Assembly (NCBI RefSeq): GCF_031845375.1
Contig: NZ_JAVREK010000009.1
Location: 124,001-188,000 of the forward strand
DNA: 64,000 nucleotides
Source: Streptomonospora wellingtoniae
GTDB taxonomy: Bacteria; Actinomycetota; Actinomycetes; Streptosporangiales; Streptosporangiaceae
Direction of reading: 5' to 3'
Part shown: piece by piece, positions 52,214 through 61,287 of the stretch
Position numbering within the stretch: position 1 is the stretch's first letter
How the letters are laid out: each line of letters opens with the position of its first letter
Notes under the pieces: generated by a model
Databases searched by the model: none
Seen by the model: only the letters and a program-made list of their open reading frames with translations
What the model was told of the DNA's origin: nothing
Made by a program: the position numbers and the translations under genes

Positions 52214-53170
52214 TCACCGGGCCAGGCGCCGCCCGAGGGTGCGCAGGCGCTCGGCCACCTCGGGGGAGGCGTCGATGTCGACGGGGGCACCCAGGGCGGT
52301 GATCGCCGCAACGTAGTGCACGACGAGCTCGGGGGCGTGCGCGGCCAGCCGCACGCGGCTCCGGTGGTCGCCGTCGGGGGCGACGGTGCCGGGAACGGTG
52401 TGGAACAGGCGGGTGCGCACCTGGTCTGCGGGCAGGTCGACGCGCAGCCGGGCGGTGTGGGGGTGGTCGGCTTCGGCCATCGAGCGGGCCAGGAACTCCG
52501 CGGGTCCGGGGGCGGGGAGCGGGCGCGGGCGCGGGGTGAAGCGCCGTCGGGTGGGCAGCGGGTCGGTGATGCGGTCGGCGCGGAAGGTGCGCCAGTCGGC
52601 GCGGTCGGGGTCGTAGGCGATGAGGTACCACCGGCCCTGGGCGGTGACCACGTGGTGGGGCTCGACGCGGCGGCGGGCGGCGGTGCCGCGGCGGTCGCGG
52701 TAGTCGAAGGCGAGCAGTTCTCCGTCGCGGCAGCAGCCGGCCAGCAGCGCCAGCCGGGCGGGGCCGATGTCCACGGCGGCGCGGTGGGGGAGCGCGGCGG
52801 CGGCGCGGCCCAGGGCGTTCAGGTGCGGGCGCAGGCGGGCGGGCAGCAGTGCCTCCAGTTTGGTCAGGGCGCGGGCGGCGCCCTCGGCGATGCCGGGTGC
52901 GCCGCCGGCCGCGGTGGCCAGGGCGACGGCCGCGGCCAGCGCCTCGTCGTCGTCGAGCAGCAGTGCGGGTGTGGCCCGTCCGCCGGCGGCGAGCCGGTAG
53001 CCGCCCGCTGTGCCGGTGGTGGCCTGCACGGCGTAGTCCAGTTCCCGCAGCCGCTCGACGTCGCGGCGCAGTGTGCGGCGGCTGACGCCCAGCCGGTCGG
53101 CCAGTTCGGGGCCCTGCCACTGGCGGCGGCTCTGCAGCAGCGACAGCAGACGCAGCAGGCGGCCCGGCAT
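52214..53170 (-). CDS. WYL-domain transcriptional regulator (YafY-like)
   Basis: 318 residues from ATG 53170 (GTG 53209 is an alternative; neither has a good ribosome site). The N-terminal HTH_11 reads 'RLLRLLSLLQSRRQWQGPEL' and 'RLGVSRRTLRRDVERLRELD'; the WYL domain is 'AFDYRDRRGTAARRRVEPHH', 'GRWYLIAYDPDRADWRTFRA' and 'RLRVDLPADQVRTRL', ending in the WCX segment. WYL regulators bind nucleic-acid-like ligands. It is divergent from the flavoenzyme gene across a region with a perfect 8-bp-armed palindrome and probably controls both. Confidence 0.9.
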   Translation of the reverse strand: MPGRLLRLLSLLQSRRQWQGPELADRLGVSRRTLRRDVERLRELDYAVQATTGTAGGYRLAAGGRATPALLLDDDEALAAAVALATAAGGAPGIAEGAARALTKLEALLPARLRPHLNALGRAAAALPHRAAVDIGPARLALLAGCCRDGELLAFDYRDRRGTAARRRVEPHHVVTAQGRWYLIAYDPDRADWRTFRADRITDPLPTRRRFTPRPRPLPAPGPAEFLARSMAEADHPHTARLRVDLPADQVRTRLFHTVPGTVAPDGDHRSRVRLAAHAPELVVHYVAAITALGAPVDIDASPEVAERLRTLGRRLAR

Positions 53171-53227
53171 GGCGCGGCGGGGCGAGGAGGGCTCGGTAGT
53201 GGGCTGCACGCCGGTCAGGATCGCACG

Positions 53228-53254
53228 CCTTGCGGACAGGTTGTGGCCGCAAGG
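53228..53254. promoter_or_regulatory. Operator CCTTGCGG-N11-CCGCAAGG between WYL and BBE genes
   Basis: Perfect 8-bp arms (53228-53235, 53247-53254) located 57 bp upstream of the regulator start and 18 bp upstream of the flavoenzyme ATG, ideal for control of both. The binding protein is inferred to be the WYL regulator. Confidence 0.6.
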
Positions 53255-53272
53255 GCTGGAAGCGTGGGGGCC

Positions 53273-54670
53273 ATGACGGATTCGACGCACAGCACACGGA
53301 AGACGGACCTGAAGCGCTTGGAGGAGCGCGCCGCCGGGCCGGTGCACCGGCCCGGATCCGGCGGATACGACCGGGCGTGCACCGGCTACCAGCTGTTGGA
53401 GCCGCACCGGCCGCGGGCGGTGGTGGAGGCCGCCGGCGCCGCCGATGTGCAGGCGGCGGTGCGCGCGGCCGGGGAGGCCGGCGTGCCGGTGGCTGTGCAG
53501 GCCACCGGGCACGGGCGGGCGGCGGCGCTGGAGGGCGGTGTGCTGGTGGGCACCCGCGGCATGGACGGAGTCGAGGTGGACGCGGGCGCGGCCACCGCCC
53601 GTGTCGGGGCGGGCGCGACCTGGCGGCAGGTGGTGGAGGCGGCGGCGCCCCACGGGTTGGCGCCGCTGTCGGGGAGCATGCCGGGGGTCGGCGCGGTCTC
53701 CTACACCCTGGGCGGCGGTGTGGGGCTGCTGGCCCGCCGCTACGGGTTCGCCGCCGACCGGGTGCGGCGGGTGGAGGCGGTCACCGCCGACGGGCGGCTG
53801 CGCACGGCCGACGCGGGCCGCGAGCAGGAGCTGTTCTGGGCGCTGCGCGGCGGCGGGGGGAGCTTCGGCGTGGTCACCGCGCTGGAGATCGACCTGGTTC
53901 CGGTCGGGCGGGTCTTCGGCGGCGGACTGTACTTCGATCTGGCCGAGCGCCCCGATGCGGTGGCCGCCTGGGCTCGGTGGACGGGGGCGGTGCCCGAGGC
54001 GACGACGTCGGCGGTGACGCTGCTGATGCTGCCCGATGCGGCGGGGGTGCCGGAGCGGCTGCGCGGCCGCCACGTCGCCCAGGTCCAGATCTGCCATGCG
54101 GGACCGGTCGGGCAGGGGCGCCGGCTGGCGCGGGAGCTGGTCGCCCTGGCGGGGGATCCGGTGCGCTCCACGCTGCGCGAGCTGGACTTCAGCGAGTCCG
54201 GTGCGATCTTCGACGAGCCCGAGGTCCCGCACGGGTACCGGTCGCAGAACCTGCTGCTGGAGTCGCTCGGGGAGGGCGCGGTGGAGGAGTTGGTGCGGCG
54301 GGCCGGGCCAGAGGCGCCGCTGATGTGCGTGGCGGGGCTGCGCCACCTCGGCGGCGCGCTGGCGCGGGAGCCGGAGGGCGCCGGGGCGGTGGGCCGTCGG
54401 GGCGCGGCCTATCTCGTCTCCGTGCTGTCGCCGGTGGAGCCGGGCGGCGAGGGGGCGGCGGGCGGTCTTCACCGGCGGGTGCTGGCCCCCTTCGCGGGCC
54501 AGGGGGTGGGGCGGTCGCTGAACTTCTCCTTCGGCCCGACCGCGCCCGAGGACGTGGCCTCCTGCTTCGTACCGGCGGTCTACCGGCGGCTGCGCCAGGT
54601 CAAGGCCGCCTACGACCCAGAGGACCGCATCCGCGCCAACCACCCGATCCCCCCGGCCCCGCGCAGGTAG
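53273..54670 (+). CDS. FAD-linked oxidoreductase (berberine-bridge-like)
   Basis: 465 residues from ATG 53273. The FAD_binding_4 domain has 'VPVAVQATGHGRAAALEGGV' (PP-loop with a GHGR in place of the usual GGHxxxG), 'GAGATWRQVVEAAAPHGLAP' and 'VGAVSYTLGGGVGLLARRYG'. The substrate domain is in the middle and the BBE tail is 'YRRLRQVKAAYDPEDRIRAN' then 'HPIPP'. Members oxidise alcohols, sugars or secondary metabolites with covalent or bicovalent FAD; His in the N-terminal loop may be the covalent attachment. It is divergent from a WYL regulator. Confidence 0.9.
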   Translation: MTDSTHSTRKTDLKRLEERAAGPVHRPGSGGYDRACTGYQLLEPHRPRAVVEAAGAADVQAAVRAAGEAGVPVAVQATGHGRAAALEGGVLVGTRGMDGVEVDAGAATARVGAGATWRQVVEAAAPHGLAPLSGSMPGVGAVSYTLGGGVGLLARRYGFAADRVRRVEAVTADGRLRTADAGREQELFWALRGGGGSFGVVTALEIDLVPVGRVFGGGLYFDLAERPDAVAAWARWTGAVPEATTSAVTLLMLPDAAGVPERLRGRHVAQVQICHAGPVGQGRRLARELVALAGDPVRSTLRELDFSESGAIFDEPEVPHGYRSQNLLLESLGEGAVEELVRRAGPEAPLMCVAGLRHLGGALAREPEGAGAVGRRGAAYLVSVLSPVEPGGEGAAGGLHRRVLAPFAGQGVGRSLNFSFGPTAPEDVASCFVPAVYRRLRQVKAAYDPEDRIRANHPIPPAPRR

Positions 54671-54971
54671 CGGCCGGTCGCACCGGTGCGGCCGGGGCGG
54701 AGGAGGCGTGCACGAGGCGCACCCCGCGACGCCGGGCGCAGCGCCGGGATCGCCGACCGTCCCGGCCGGGGCCCCGGCCGGGCGACGGCCGCGGGCCGCC
54801 GCGTGGGCGTCTTCGTCGCAGCGTGCGGGGGCGGCGCCCGCCCACGGACCGACCGGCGCCCATGCCGCCGGGCCCGCCCGGGCGGCCCTCCCGAGTCGTC
54901 CTCCACTTCTTCTGTTTATTCCATATACAGTAACTCGGAGGGGTGTCCGCCCATCGGTACGAGGAGGCCGC
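54671..54971. other. Intergenic region with A/T-rich promoter-like tract
   Basis: About 301 bp between co-directional genes. A tract at 54904-54937 (TTCTTCTGTTTATTCCATAT then ACAGTAAC) stands out from GC-rich DNA and probably holds the promoter of the acetyltransferase. No gene seen. Confidence 0.45.
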
Positions 54972-55610
54972 ATGCGGATCCGCGCGTTCCAGACCGCAGA
55001 CCGGGCCGAGTTGGAGGCGCTGGCCGCCTACGCCGGCCGGGGAGCGCCCACCGAGTCGCTGTGGGGCCACGCCCCGTCGGAGGCGGCGGTCTACCTGACC
55101 CCCTACGTCGACCTGGACTCCGGGTCGATGCTGGTGGCCGAGGACGGCGGCGCCCTCGTGGGCTACCTGGCCGGCTGCCTGGACACCGCCGCCTTCCCCA
55201 GCGAGGAGCAGCGCATGGGCGAGGCGATCCGCGCCCACCGGCTGATACTCAAGCCCGGTCCCGCCGCCTTCTTCGCGCGCAGCCTGCTCGACACGGCCTG
55301 GGCCGGCGTGCTGCGCCGACCGGCGGCAGGCAGCTTCGACGATCCCCGCTGGCCCTCCCACCTGCACATCAACGTCGCCGAGCCCGCGCGCGGCACCGGC
55401 GCCGCCGAAGGTCTGATGCGGGCCTGGCAGGAGCGGGTGGCCGCGTCCGGATCACCCGGCTGCCACCTGCAGACCCTGGCCGAGAACACCCGGGCCGTGC
55501 GGTTCTTCCGCCGCATGGGCTTCACCGAGCACGGGCCCGCCCCGCTGGTGCCCGGGCTGCGCCACGACGGGCGCCGCCTGCACCAGCGCACCATGGTCTG
55601 GCGGCCCTGA
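54972..55610 (+). CDS. GNAT-family N-acetyltransferase
   Basis: 212 residues from ATG 54972, behind ACGAGGAGG. 'MRIRAFQTADRAELEALAAY' starts the fold, 'MLVAEDGGALVGYLAGCLD' the central strands, the CoA loop 'AEPARGTGAAEGLMRAWQER' follows, and 'LAENTRAVRFFRRMGFTEHG' is the conserved helix. Substrate unknown. The ~30 residues around 90-120 ('RLILKPGPAAFFARSLLDTA') are an insertion relative to minimal GNATs. Confidence 0.88.
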   Translation: MRIRAFQTADRAELEALAAYAGRGAPTESLWGHAPSEAAVYLTPYVDLDSGSMLVAEDGGALVGYLAGCLDTAAFPSEEQRMGEAIRAHRLILKPGPAAFFARSLLDTAWAGVLRRPAAGSFDDPRWPSHLHINVAEPARGTGAAEGLMRAWQERVAASGSPGCHLQTLAENTRAVRFFRRMGFTEHGPAPLVPGLRHDGRRLHQRTMVWRP

Positions 55611-55648
55611 TCCCTCCGCCGACCGCCGCGGGCGCGCCCGCCCGCGCC

Positions 55649-56632
55649 CTACGCGGGCCCACCGGCCAGCCAGGCGTCGATGTCGGCCTCCATGCCGCGC
55701 TTGAGCTGCGCGGGCGCGAAGGAGGCGGCGACCGCGGTGCGCGCGAATGCGGCCATCTCCGTGTCGCTGCAGCCGAAGGCCGCGCGCACGCGCTCGTACT
55801 CGCCGGTGAGCGAGGTGCGTGCGACGTCGGGCACGTCGGTGTTGAGCGTCACCGACAGGCCCGCCTCGCGCAGCCGCGGCAGCGGGTGCTCCTGCAGGCT
55901 GGGGGCGAACCCCAGCGCGACGTTGGAGGAGCAGCACACCTCCAGGGCGACCCCCTGCGCCCGCACCCGCTCGACCACCGCGGCGTCGCCGAGCACGCCG
56001 ATGCCGTGGCCGATGCGCACGGCTCCGGTGTCCAGCGCCTCGGCCACGGCATCGGCGCCCCCGGCCTCGCCCGCGTGGTGGACGATGTGCACCCCGGCGC
56101 GGGCGGCCTGGGCCAGCACCTCGGCGAAGGGCGCCAGCGGGTGGGACTCCTCGCCGGCCATCCCGATCGCGGCCACGTGCTCGGGGTGCTCCAGCGCGAG
56201 GTCGAGCGTGCGGCGCGCCCGCTGCACCGGGCGCCGCCGGGAGTGGTCCAGGATCAGCCGGGTGTGCAGGCCGTGGGCCGCGCTGCCGTGCGCGAGGCCG
56301 GACAGCACCGCCTCCAGCGGCATCCGCGCATCGCCCAGCCGCTCCCCGTGGGCGGCGGCGCTGAAGGTGACCTCGGCGTAGCGGGTGCCGTCGGCCGCCT
56401 CGTCGGCGGCGAACTCGCGGGCGATGCGGGCGAAGTCCTCGGGCCTGCGCAGGCACGCGCGCACCCGTGCGCCCCGGTCGGCGAACGCGCGGAACCCGGC
56501 GAAGCGCTCCGGGGCCGGGCCGGGCGGTTCGATCCCGTTGGCCGCGGCGATCTCGCGCAGCGTGTCGGGGCGGATCGTGCTCTCCAGGTGAACGTGCAGG
56601 TGGGCCTTGGGTAGCCGGGCGATCTCGCGCAT
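55649..56632 (-). CDS. Adenosine-deaminase-like amidohydrolase with altered active-site acid
   Basis: 327 residues from ATG 56632. Zinc ligands 'HLHVHLE' (His13, His15), His185/Glu188 in 'VHHAGEAGG', His208 and Asp265 in 'LNTDVPDV'. In adenosine deaminases the last motif is NTDDP or NSDDP; the second Asp, which contacts N7 of the base, is Val266 here, and 'HLEST' replaces the usual HLDG/HLEG. Deamination chemistry should remain, but the substrate may differ from adenosine. It is convergent with the GNAT gene. Confidence 0.85.
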   Translation of the reverse strand: MREIARLPKAHLHVHLESTIRPDTLREIAAANGIEPPGPAPERFAGFRAFADRGARVRACLRRPEDFARIAREFAADEAADGTRYAEVTFSAAAHGERLGDARMPLEAVLSGLAHGSAAHGLHTRLILDHSRRRPVQRARRTLDLALEHPEHVAAIGMAGEESHPLAPFAEVLAQAARAGVHIVHHAGEAGGADAVAEALDTGAVRIGHGIGVLGDAAVVERVRAQGVALEVCCSSNVALGFAPSLQEHPLPRLREAGLSVTLNTDVPDVARTSLTGEYERVRAAFGCSDTEMAAFARTAVAASFAPAQLKRGMEADIDAWLAGGPA

Positions 56633-57058
56633 GGGCCGGATCGTAGGTGCCGCCGGGCCGCTCGCCAACCGGTTTTCGGGGCCCGCGGCCGCGGCTCCCT
56701 TCGCGGGGCGGCGCGCGCCGGATCGACGGGATCGACCGCGGCCGCGGCCGTTGCAGCAGCAGCGAGTCCGGCGCGCCGCAAGTTCCCTCGGACGTGTGAT
56801 CGCGCTACAGTGCCTGCGCCCGGCCGCGCGCGCCCTGTGCGGCGCGGAGCGAGTCCGCTGTCCGCGTGAGGGCGCCGCGGCACGTGCCATGCTTGCCTCG
56901 CAGCGCACGATTGCCGGCCGGGCGGGATTTCACCTGGCCGACACCGCCGGTTGGACCGGACCCGATACACCAGGCTGACAGCGCTCGCATCCGCGCCCGG
57001 TCGCCGCCGGACGGTCCGGGCGCGCCCCGCTCGTTCCCGACTACGACAAGGCAGTCCC
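56633..57058. other. Intergenic region, 426 bp, divergent promoters expected
   Basis: It separates the divergent deaminase and glycosyltransferase genes. No supported gene. GC-rich; no clear -35/-10 pair or strong palindrome noticed. Confidence 0.45.
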
Positions 57059-57913
57059 GTGAGGATTTCGGTGATCGTCCCGGCCTACAACGAGGAAGCG
57101 GTGATCGGCCGCTGTCTGGAGGCGCTGGCGCGCCAGAGTGTGCCCGCCGAGGAGATCATCGTCGTCGACAACAACTCCGCCGACCGTACCGCCGAGGTGG
57201 CCCAGGCGTTCGGCGGGTCCGGGGTGCGGGTGGTGCGCGAGTTCCGCCAGGGGGCTGTGCACGCCCGCAACCGGGGCTTCGACGAGGCCCGCGGTGACGT
57301 GCTGGGGCGCATCGACGCCGACACCATGGTCGGCCCGGAGTGGGTGGCCCAGCTGGTCGAGGCCTTTTCCGCCGACCCGCGCACCGGCGCGTGCCCCGAC
57401 GCCGTCACCGGGCCGTCCTGGTTCTACGACATCCCGCTGCGCCGGGCAGGGCTGGCCGCCCACCGCTTCTTCTGCCACCGCCTCAACCGGCTGCTGTCGG
57501 GCCACGCGATGCTGTGGGGCTCCAACATGGCGCTGAGCCGCGCGTGCTGGAGCGAGGTGCGCGGCCACACCTGCGCCGAGCCGGGGATGTGGGAGGACCT
57601 GGACCTGGCGGTGCACCTGAACCGGCTCGGGCTGCGCGTGCGCTATGTGGACCGGTTGCGCGTACCGGTTTCGGCGCGGCGCATCGGCGCCTCGGTGCGC
57701 GACCTGTACTCCTACCTGCGGGCCTGGCCCCACACCTACCGACTGCACGGGCAGCGCCGCGCCGCCTGGGGCGCGGCGGTGTTCCTGCTGGTGGGGCTGG
57801 TGCTGCTGCGGCCGTGCTCGCTGCTGGTGCGGGCGCACACGCCCTACGACGGCACGCTGTCGCTGGTCCGGCTGTTCCGGCGCTCCTCGACCGCGAGCCG
57901 CCCCCTGCCCTGA
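57059..57913 (+). CDS. Family 2 glycosyltransferase
   Basis: 284 residues from GTG 57059, 7 nt after AAGG. GT-A fold: 'ISVIVPAYNEEAVIGRCLEA', 'IIVVDNNSADRTAEVA', the metal-binding DAD (86-88) in 'GRIDADTMVGPEWV', and the acceptor-side 'PGMWEDLDLAVHLNRLG' (Glu as base). A C-terminal hydrophobic segment ('AAVFLLVGLVLLRPCSLLV') suggests membrane anchoring. It could add sugars to lipid or polysaccharide. It is followed by an unrelated membrane-protein gene. Confidence 0.9.
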   Translation: MRISVIVPAYNEEAVIGRCLEALARQSVPAEEIIVVDNNSADRTAEVAQAFGGSGVRVVREFRQGAVHARNRGFDEARGDVLGRIDADTMVGPEWVAQLVEAFSADPRTGACPDAVTGPSWFYDIPLRRAGLAAHRFFCHRLNRLLSGHAMLWGSNMALSRACWSEVRGHTCAEPGMWEDLDLAVHLNRLGLRVRYVDRLRVPVSARRIGASVRDLYSYLRAWPHTYRLHGQRRAAWGAAVFLLVGLVLLRPCSLLVRAHTPYDGTLSLVRLFRRSSTASRPLP

Positions 57914-58044
57914 CGCCGGCCGCGCCGCCCGCCGGGACGCGGGGGCCCGCCGGGACGCGGAGGCCCGCTCGCGGGGGATCGGAGCCCTCTGATCTCCCGC
58001 GAGCGGGGGAGCCGCCGAGGCCGCCGGGAGGGTCGAATCGTCCC

Positions 58045-58647
58045 ATGGCATCCTCGATCCCCACCGCAGAGTCCCGACCGTCGGCGACCGAACCCGCCCG
58101 GCCCGGCAGAGCCGTCACGGCCACCGCAGTCCTGACGGCCCTGGCCTGCGCGGGCTTCGCGCTGGTCAACGTCGTCTTCGAGGCCACCGACCGCTTCTCC
58201 GCCGGCCCCTACGCCGACTACGCCGCCGGGCTGGCGGTGATGAACTGGCTGGTGGTGGGCCTGAAGATCGTCGGCGCGGGGATGGCGCTGCTGTCGGTGG
58301 CGCCCGAGCGCCGCTGGGCGCCGGCGCCCCTCTTGGCCGTGCCGCTGTGGGCGGCGTTTGCGACCCTGGGCGTCTACGGGCTGGGCTCCCTGGTCCAGGC
58401 GCTGGGCCTGGCCGCCGGCATCACCGGCAGCCCCGACCGGATCGGCGCGGCCGGCGCCGCCTACGTGCTGTTTTTCCTGCTGTCCGCGGTCGGCTTCGGC
58501 ACACTGGCGCTGTCCCACACCCGCCGCCACCGCGTGCGGGCGCGCGTGGCCGTGGCGGGCTCCCTGGGCGCGCCGCTGGTTCTGGGCGGTGTGTTCATGG
58601 GCATACCGGGGCTGCTGGTCGCCCTGGGGGTCATGCCCCCGATGTGA
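58045..58647 (+). CDS. Hypothetical polytopic membrane protein
   Basis: 200 residues from ATG 58045, behind GGGAGGG. Five hydrophobic segments: 'AVLTALACAGFALVNVVFEA', 'GLAVMNWLVVGLKIVGAGM', 'LLAVPLWAAFATLGVYGLG', one around 'AAYVLFFLLSAVGFGTLALS', and 'LGGVFMGIPGLLVALGV'. Family not recognised. An acidic/aromatic loop 'ATDRFSAGPYADYAAG' follows the first segment. No role assigned. Convergent with the LRR gene. Confidence 0.7.
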   Translation: MASSIPTAESRPSATEPARPGRAVTATAVLTALACAGFALVNVVFEATDRFSAGPYADYAAGLAVMNWLVVGLKIVGAGMALLSVAPERRWAPAPLLAVPLWAAFATLGVYGLGSLVQALGLAAGITGSPDRIGAAGAAYVLFFLLSAVGFGTLALSHTRRHRVRARVAVAGSLGAPLVLGGVFMGIPGLLVALGVMPPM

Positions 58648-58674
58648 GGGACACCGGCGCGGCCCGCACGGCGC

Positions 58675-59652
58675 TCACTCCAGGACCACGCACCCCCTCC
58701 GCCGCAACGCCCCGAGCCAGCCGGGGCGGCGGTCGGGCTTGGTCCAGCGCAGGTCCAGCTTCTGCAGGCGCGGCAGCTCCGCCAGCACCGGCGGCAGCCT
58801 TCGCAGGCGCGCGCCCCGCAGGTCCAGGTGGGTGAGGTTCACCAGGCCCCCGACGGCCTCAGGCAGATGCTCCAGAGGGTTTCCCCGCAGGTCCAGGTGG
58901 CGCAGCCCTTCCAGGCGGCCGATGCTCTCGGGCAGCGACCTCAGCCGATTGCCGGCGGCGTGCAGCTCACGCAGCCGCGCCAGCCCTCCGATGGTCTCGG
59001 GTAGGCGCTCCAGCCGGTTGCGGTATATGCGCAGCTCCCGCAGGGAGGCCATGTCGCCGATCGTGTCGGGCAGGCCGGTGAGCAGGTTGTCGGTCGCCCC
59101 GAGGTAGTCCAACCGCCGCAGCCGCCCCAGTTCGGGCGGCAGGCGCCTGAGCCGGTTGCCGTTGAGGTAGAGGTAGTCGGTCAGCGCGGTGAGCGCGCCG
59201 ATGTCCGCGGGCAGTTCGGTCAGCCGGTTGTGGCCCGCATCGAGCATTCGCAGCCGGTGCAGGCGCGCGATGCCCTCGGGCAGGCGGGTCAGGGCGTTCT
59301 CAGCGAGGTTGAGGCAGCGCAGCCCCCTCAGGTCGCACAGGGTCTCGGGCAGGGCCTGCAGTCGGTTGGCGCCCAGGCTGAGCCGCTTGAGTGCGGGTGC
59401 GGCGCCCAGTTCGGGCGGGACCGTGCTCAGCCGGTTGCGGTAGAGCAGCAGGGTGTGCAGCCGCGGCAGGTCGGCGAGGAAGGCGGGCAGGTGTTCCAGC
59501 GCGTTGTCGTCGAGGTCGATGCGGCGCAGTCCGCGCAGTCCGGCGACGGATTCGGGCAGGCGCGCCAGCTGCGCACCGGGTGCTTCGAGGGCGACGGCGG
59601 TTCCGCGTACCCGCCGCAACGCGCCCGCGGGCACGTCACGGCCGCCGCTCAC
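58675..59652 (-). CDS. Leucine-rich-repeat protein
   Basis: 325 residues from GTG 59652. It is almost wholly built of about 11-12 tandem 23-residue LRRs of the pattern LxxLPxxxxxLxxLxxLxLxxNxL (for example 'LERLPETIGGLARLRELHAA', 'LTELPADIGALTALTDYLYL'). There is no signal peptide or kinase domain. Such horseshoe proteins mediate protein binding; partners unknown. The basic open frame upstream (to 59871) is Arg-rich and unlikely to be translated. Confidence 0.88.
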   Translation of the reverse strand: MSGGRDVPAGALRRVRGTAVALEAPGAQLARLPESVAGLRGLRRIDLDDNALEHLPAFLADLPRLHTLLLYRNRLSTVPPELGAAPALKRLSLGANRLQALPETLCDLRGLRCLNLAENALTRLPEGIARLHRLRMLDAGHNRLTELPADIGALTALTDYLYLNGNRLRRLPPELGRLRRLDYLGATDNLLTGLPDTIGDMASLRELRIYRNRLERLPETIGGLARLRELHAAGNRLRSLPESIGRLEGLRHLDLRGNPLEHLPEAVGGLVNLTHLDLRGARLRRLPPVLAELPRLQKLDLRWTKPDRRPGWLGALRRRGCVVLE

Positions 59653-60081
59653 GCCCGCCGCCCGGCGGCGGCCGCGCCGCCCTGACGGCCCCCGCGGCCC
59701 GAGCGCGCACGCGCGGCGGGAATCGCGGTCGCGCGACTTCTGCAGCCTCTGCGGCCCGGGACGAGAGCGCCGCCTGCGTCGCACCCATCCCGGGGATTCT
59801 GCCGGGTTCCGCCGCCGAACCGGTGGTTTCCTCGCGACAGACCGCGGGCGCGCTCGTCGGCTCGGACCCATTCCACCTCGGCGGTCGCCATCAACGCGCG
59901 ATCTCCCTCGCCTCGGGCAGTTGCAAGGCCCGCCATGCTACCGACTCGACCCGCCCCCGCGGCCGGGCGGTGGTTTCGGCGAGAGCTGGGCTGAGGAGCA
60001 AGCCAAGGCCGCGCCGCTTTCGCGCATTGCGGGCTACGCCATTCGGCGGGCCGAGACGGAGGATCTATCTGTCCTCCCGTA
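59653..60081. other. Intergenic region, 429 bp, no supported gene
   Basis: Located between the LRR gene start and the helicase remnant end. Contains Arg/Pro-rich open frames in both directions only. No terminator or promoter clear enough to call. Confidence 0.45.
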
Positions 60082-61287
60082 TCACTGCGCGGGTAGAAAC
60101 GGGCTGGGGGCACCGCTGTAGGAGACAGACAGGGTGTCGCGCGCCCGGGTGCAGGAGACGAAAAGCAGATTGCGCTCGCGCTGCAGACCGTGGGCGTGGC
60201 CGGTCGGATCCTCGATGCTGTCGGCAATCCGGGACTCGTGTGGCACGATCCCGTGCTCGACACCCACCACGGCCACGCAACGGAACTCCAGCCCCTTCAG
60301 GGCATGCATGGTGCCCACCCGGACTCCGGGCCCCTTGGCCAGAGCGCCGCAGTCGATCGCATCCTCCTTCAGGCGCGCCGCCGCCGCCTCGGCGACCTTG
60401 CGGGTTCGTGCGGCGATTCCGATGGAGCCGGCCTCGACCTCGTTGCCGAGCCATTCCCGCACCTGCTCCGCCAAGGCGTCGAGTTCGGCGGCGCGTTCGC
60501 TGAATCCGCACACCGTTGGGCGGCGGCCGTGCAGGGGCGAACTGTAGGTGTCGAGACTGTCTTCCAGGTCGTCGAGGCCGGTGGCCGGCGCGGCCCCCAG
60601 GACTTGCACCGCCCAAGAGAGGATCTCCTGGGTACTGCGATAGCTCACGGTCAACTTGCGGCTGCGCCCGCGCACGTGGATACCCAGGGAGGCCAGCGAA
60701 CCCCGGTGGTCGTAGATGCGCTGATGCGGGTCGCCCGCGACGAAAAGGTCGTCGGGCCCCTCGGCCGCGAGCACGCGGATGAGCCGCCACTTCGCCGGGT
60801 GCAGGTCCTGCGCCTCGTCGACGACCACGTGCTCATAGCGTCGCTCTCCGGTGCGCTCCAGGATCTCGGCGGCCGCGGCGGCCACCTGTGTGAACGTCCA
60901 CTGGTTGGCGGTAGCCATGTGCTTCGTCGCCTCCAGCACGGCGCGCCAGACGCTGCGCTTCTGGTCGACGCCGAGGCGGCTGCCTCGTCCGCGCCGCGCG
61001 GCGTCCACATAGGCCCGCTCGGTGCGCAGGTCCTGGGCCAGGATGACCTGCTCCCATTCGGCGAGCAGAAAGGCACCCGACAGGTCCCGCTCGGCGCCGT
61101 CCTCGTCCCAGAGGTCTTCGAGATCCCGCGCATTGGGGAAAGCCGGACCGGCACCGCGCTCGTGGGACACCACCTCGTAGGCCACCCGGTCCAGGTTGCG
61201 CACGTCCACGCGTTGGCGCTGCGCAGGATCGGTGAGCAGCAGTTCGACCTGCGAGCGCAGCGCAGCATCCAGTGTGCGGGTGAACGG
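60082..61287 (-). pseudogene. UvrD/REP-type helicase, 5' truncated
   Basis: The remnant (~400 codons) carries motif II 'YEHVVVDEAQDLHPAKW', motif III 'FVAGDPHQRIYDHRGSL', motif IV 'VSYRSTQEIL', motif V 'GTMHALKGLEFRCVAVVGVE' and motif VI 'ERNLLFVSCTRARDTL', and begins at motif Ia 'FTRTLDAALRSQVELLL'. The Walker A loop and everything before it are missing. Immediately to the right the sequence becomes the DUF6082 gene on the other strand. The open frame runs on antisense to that gene to 61644, which is chance. Translation and activity are unlikely. Confidence 0.82.
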
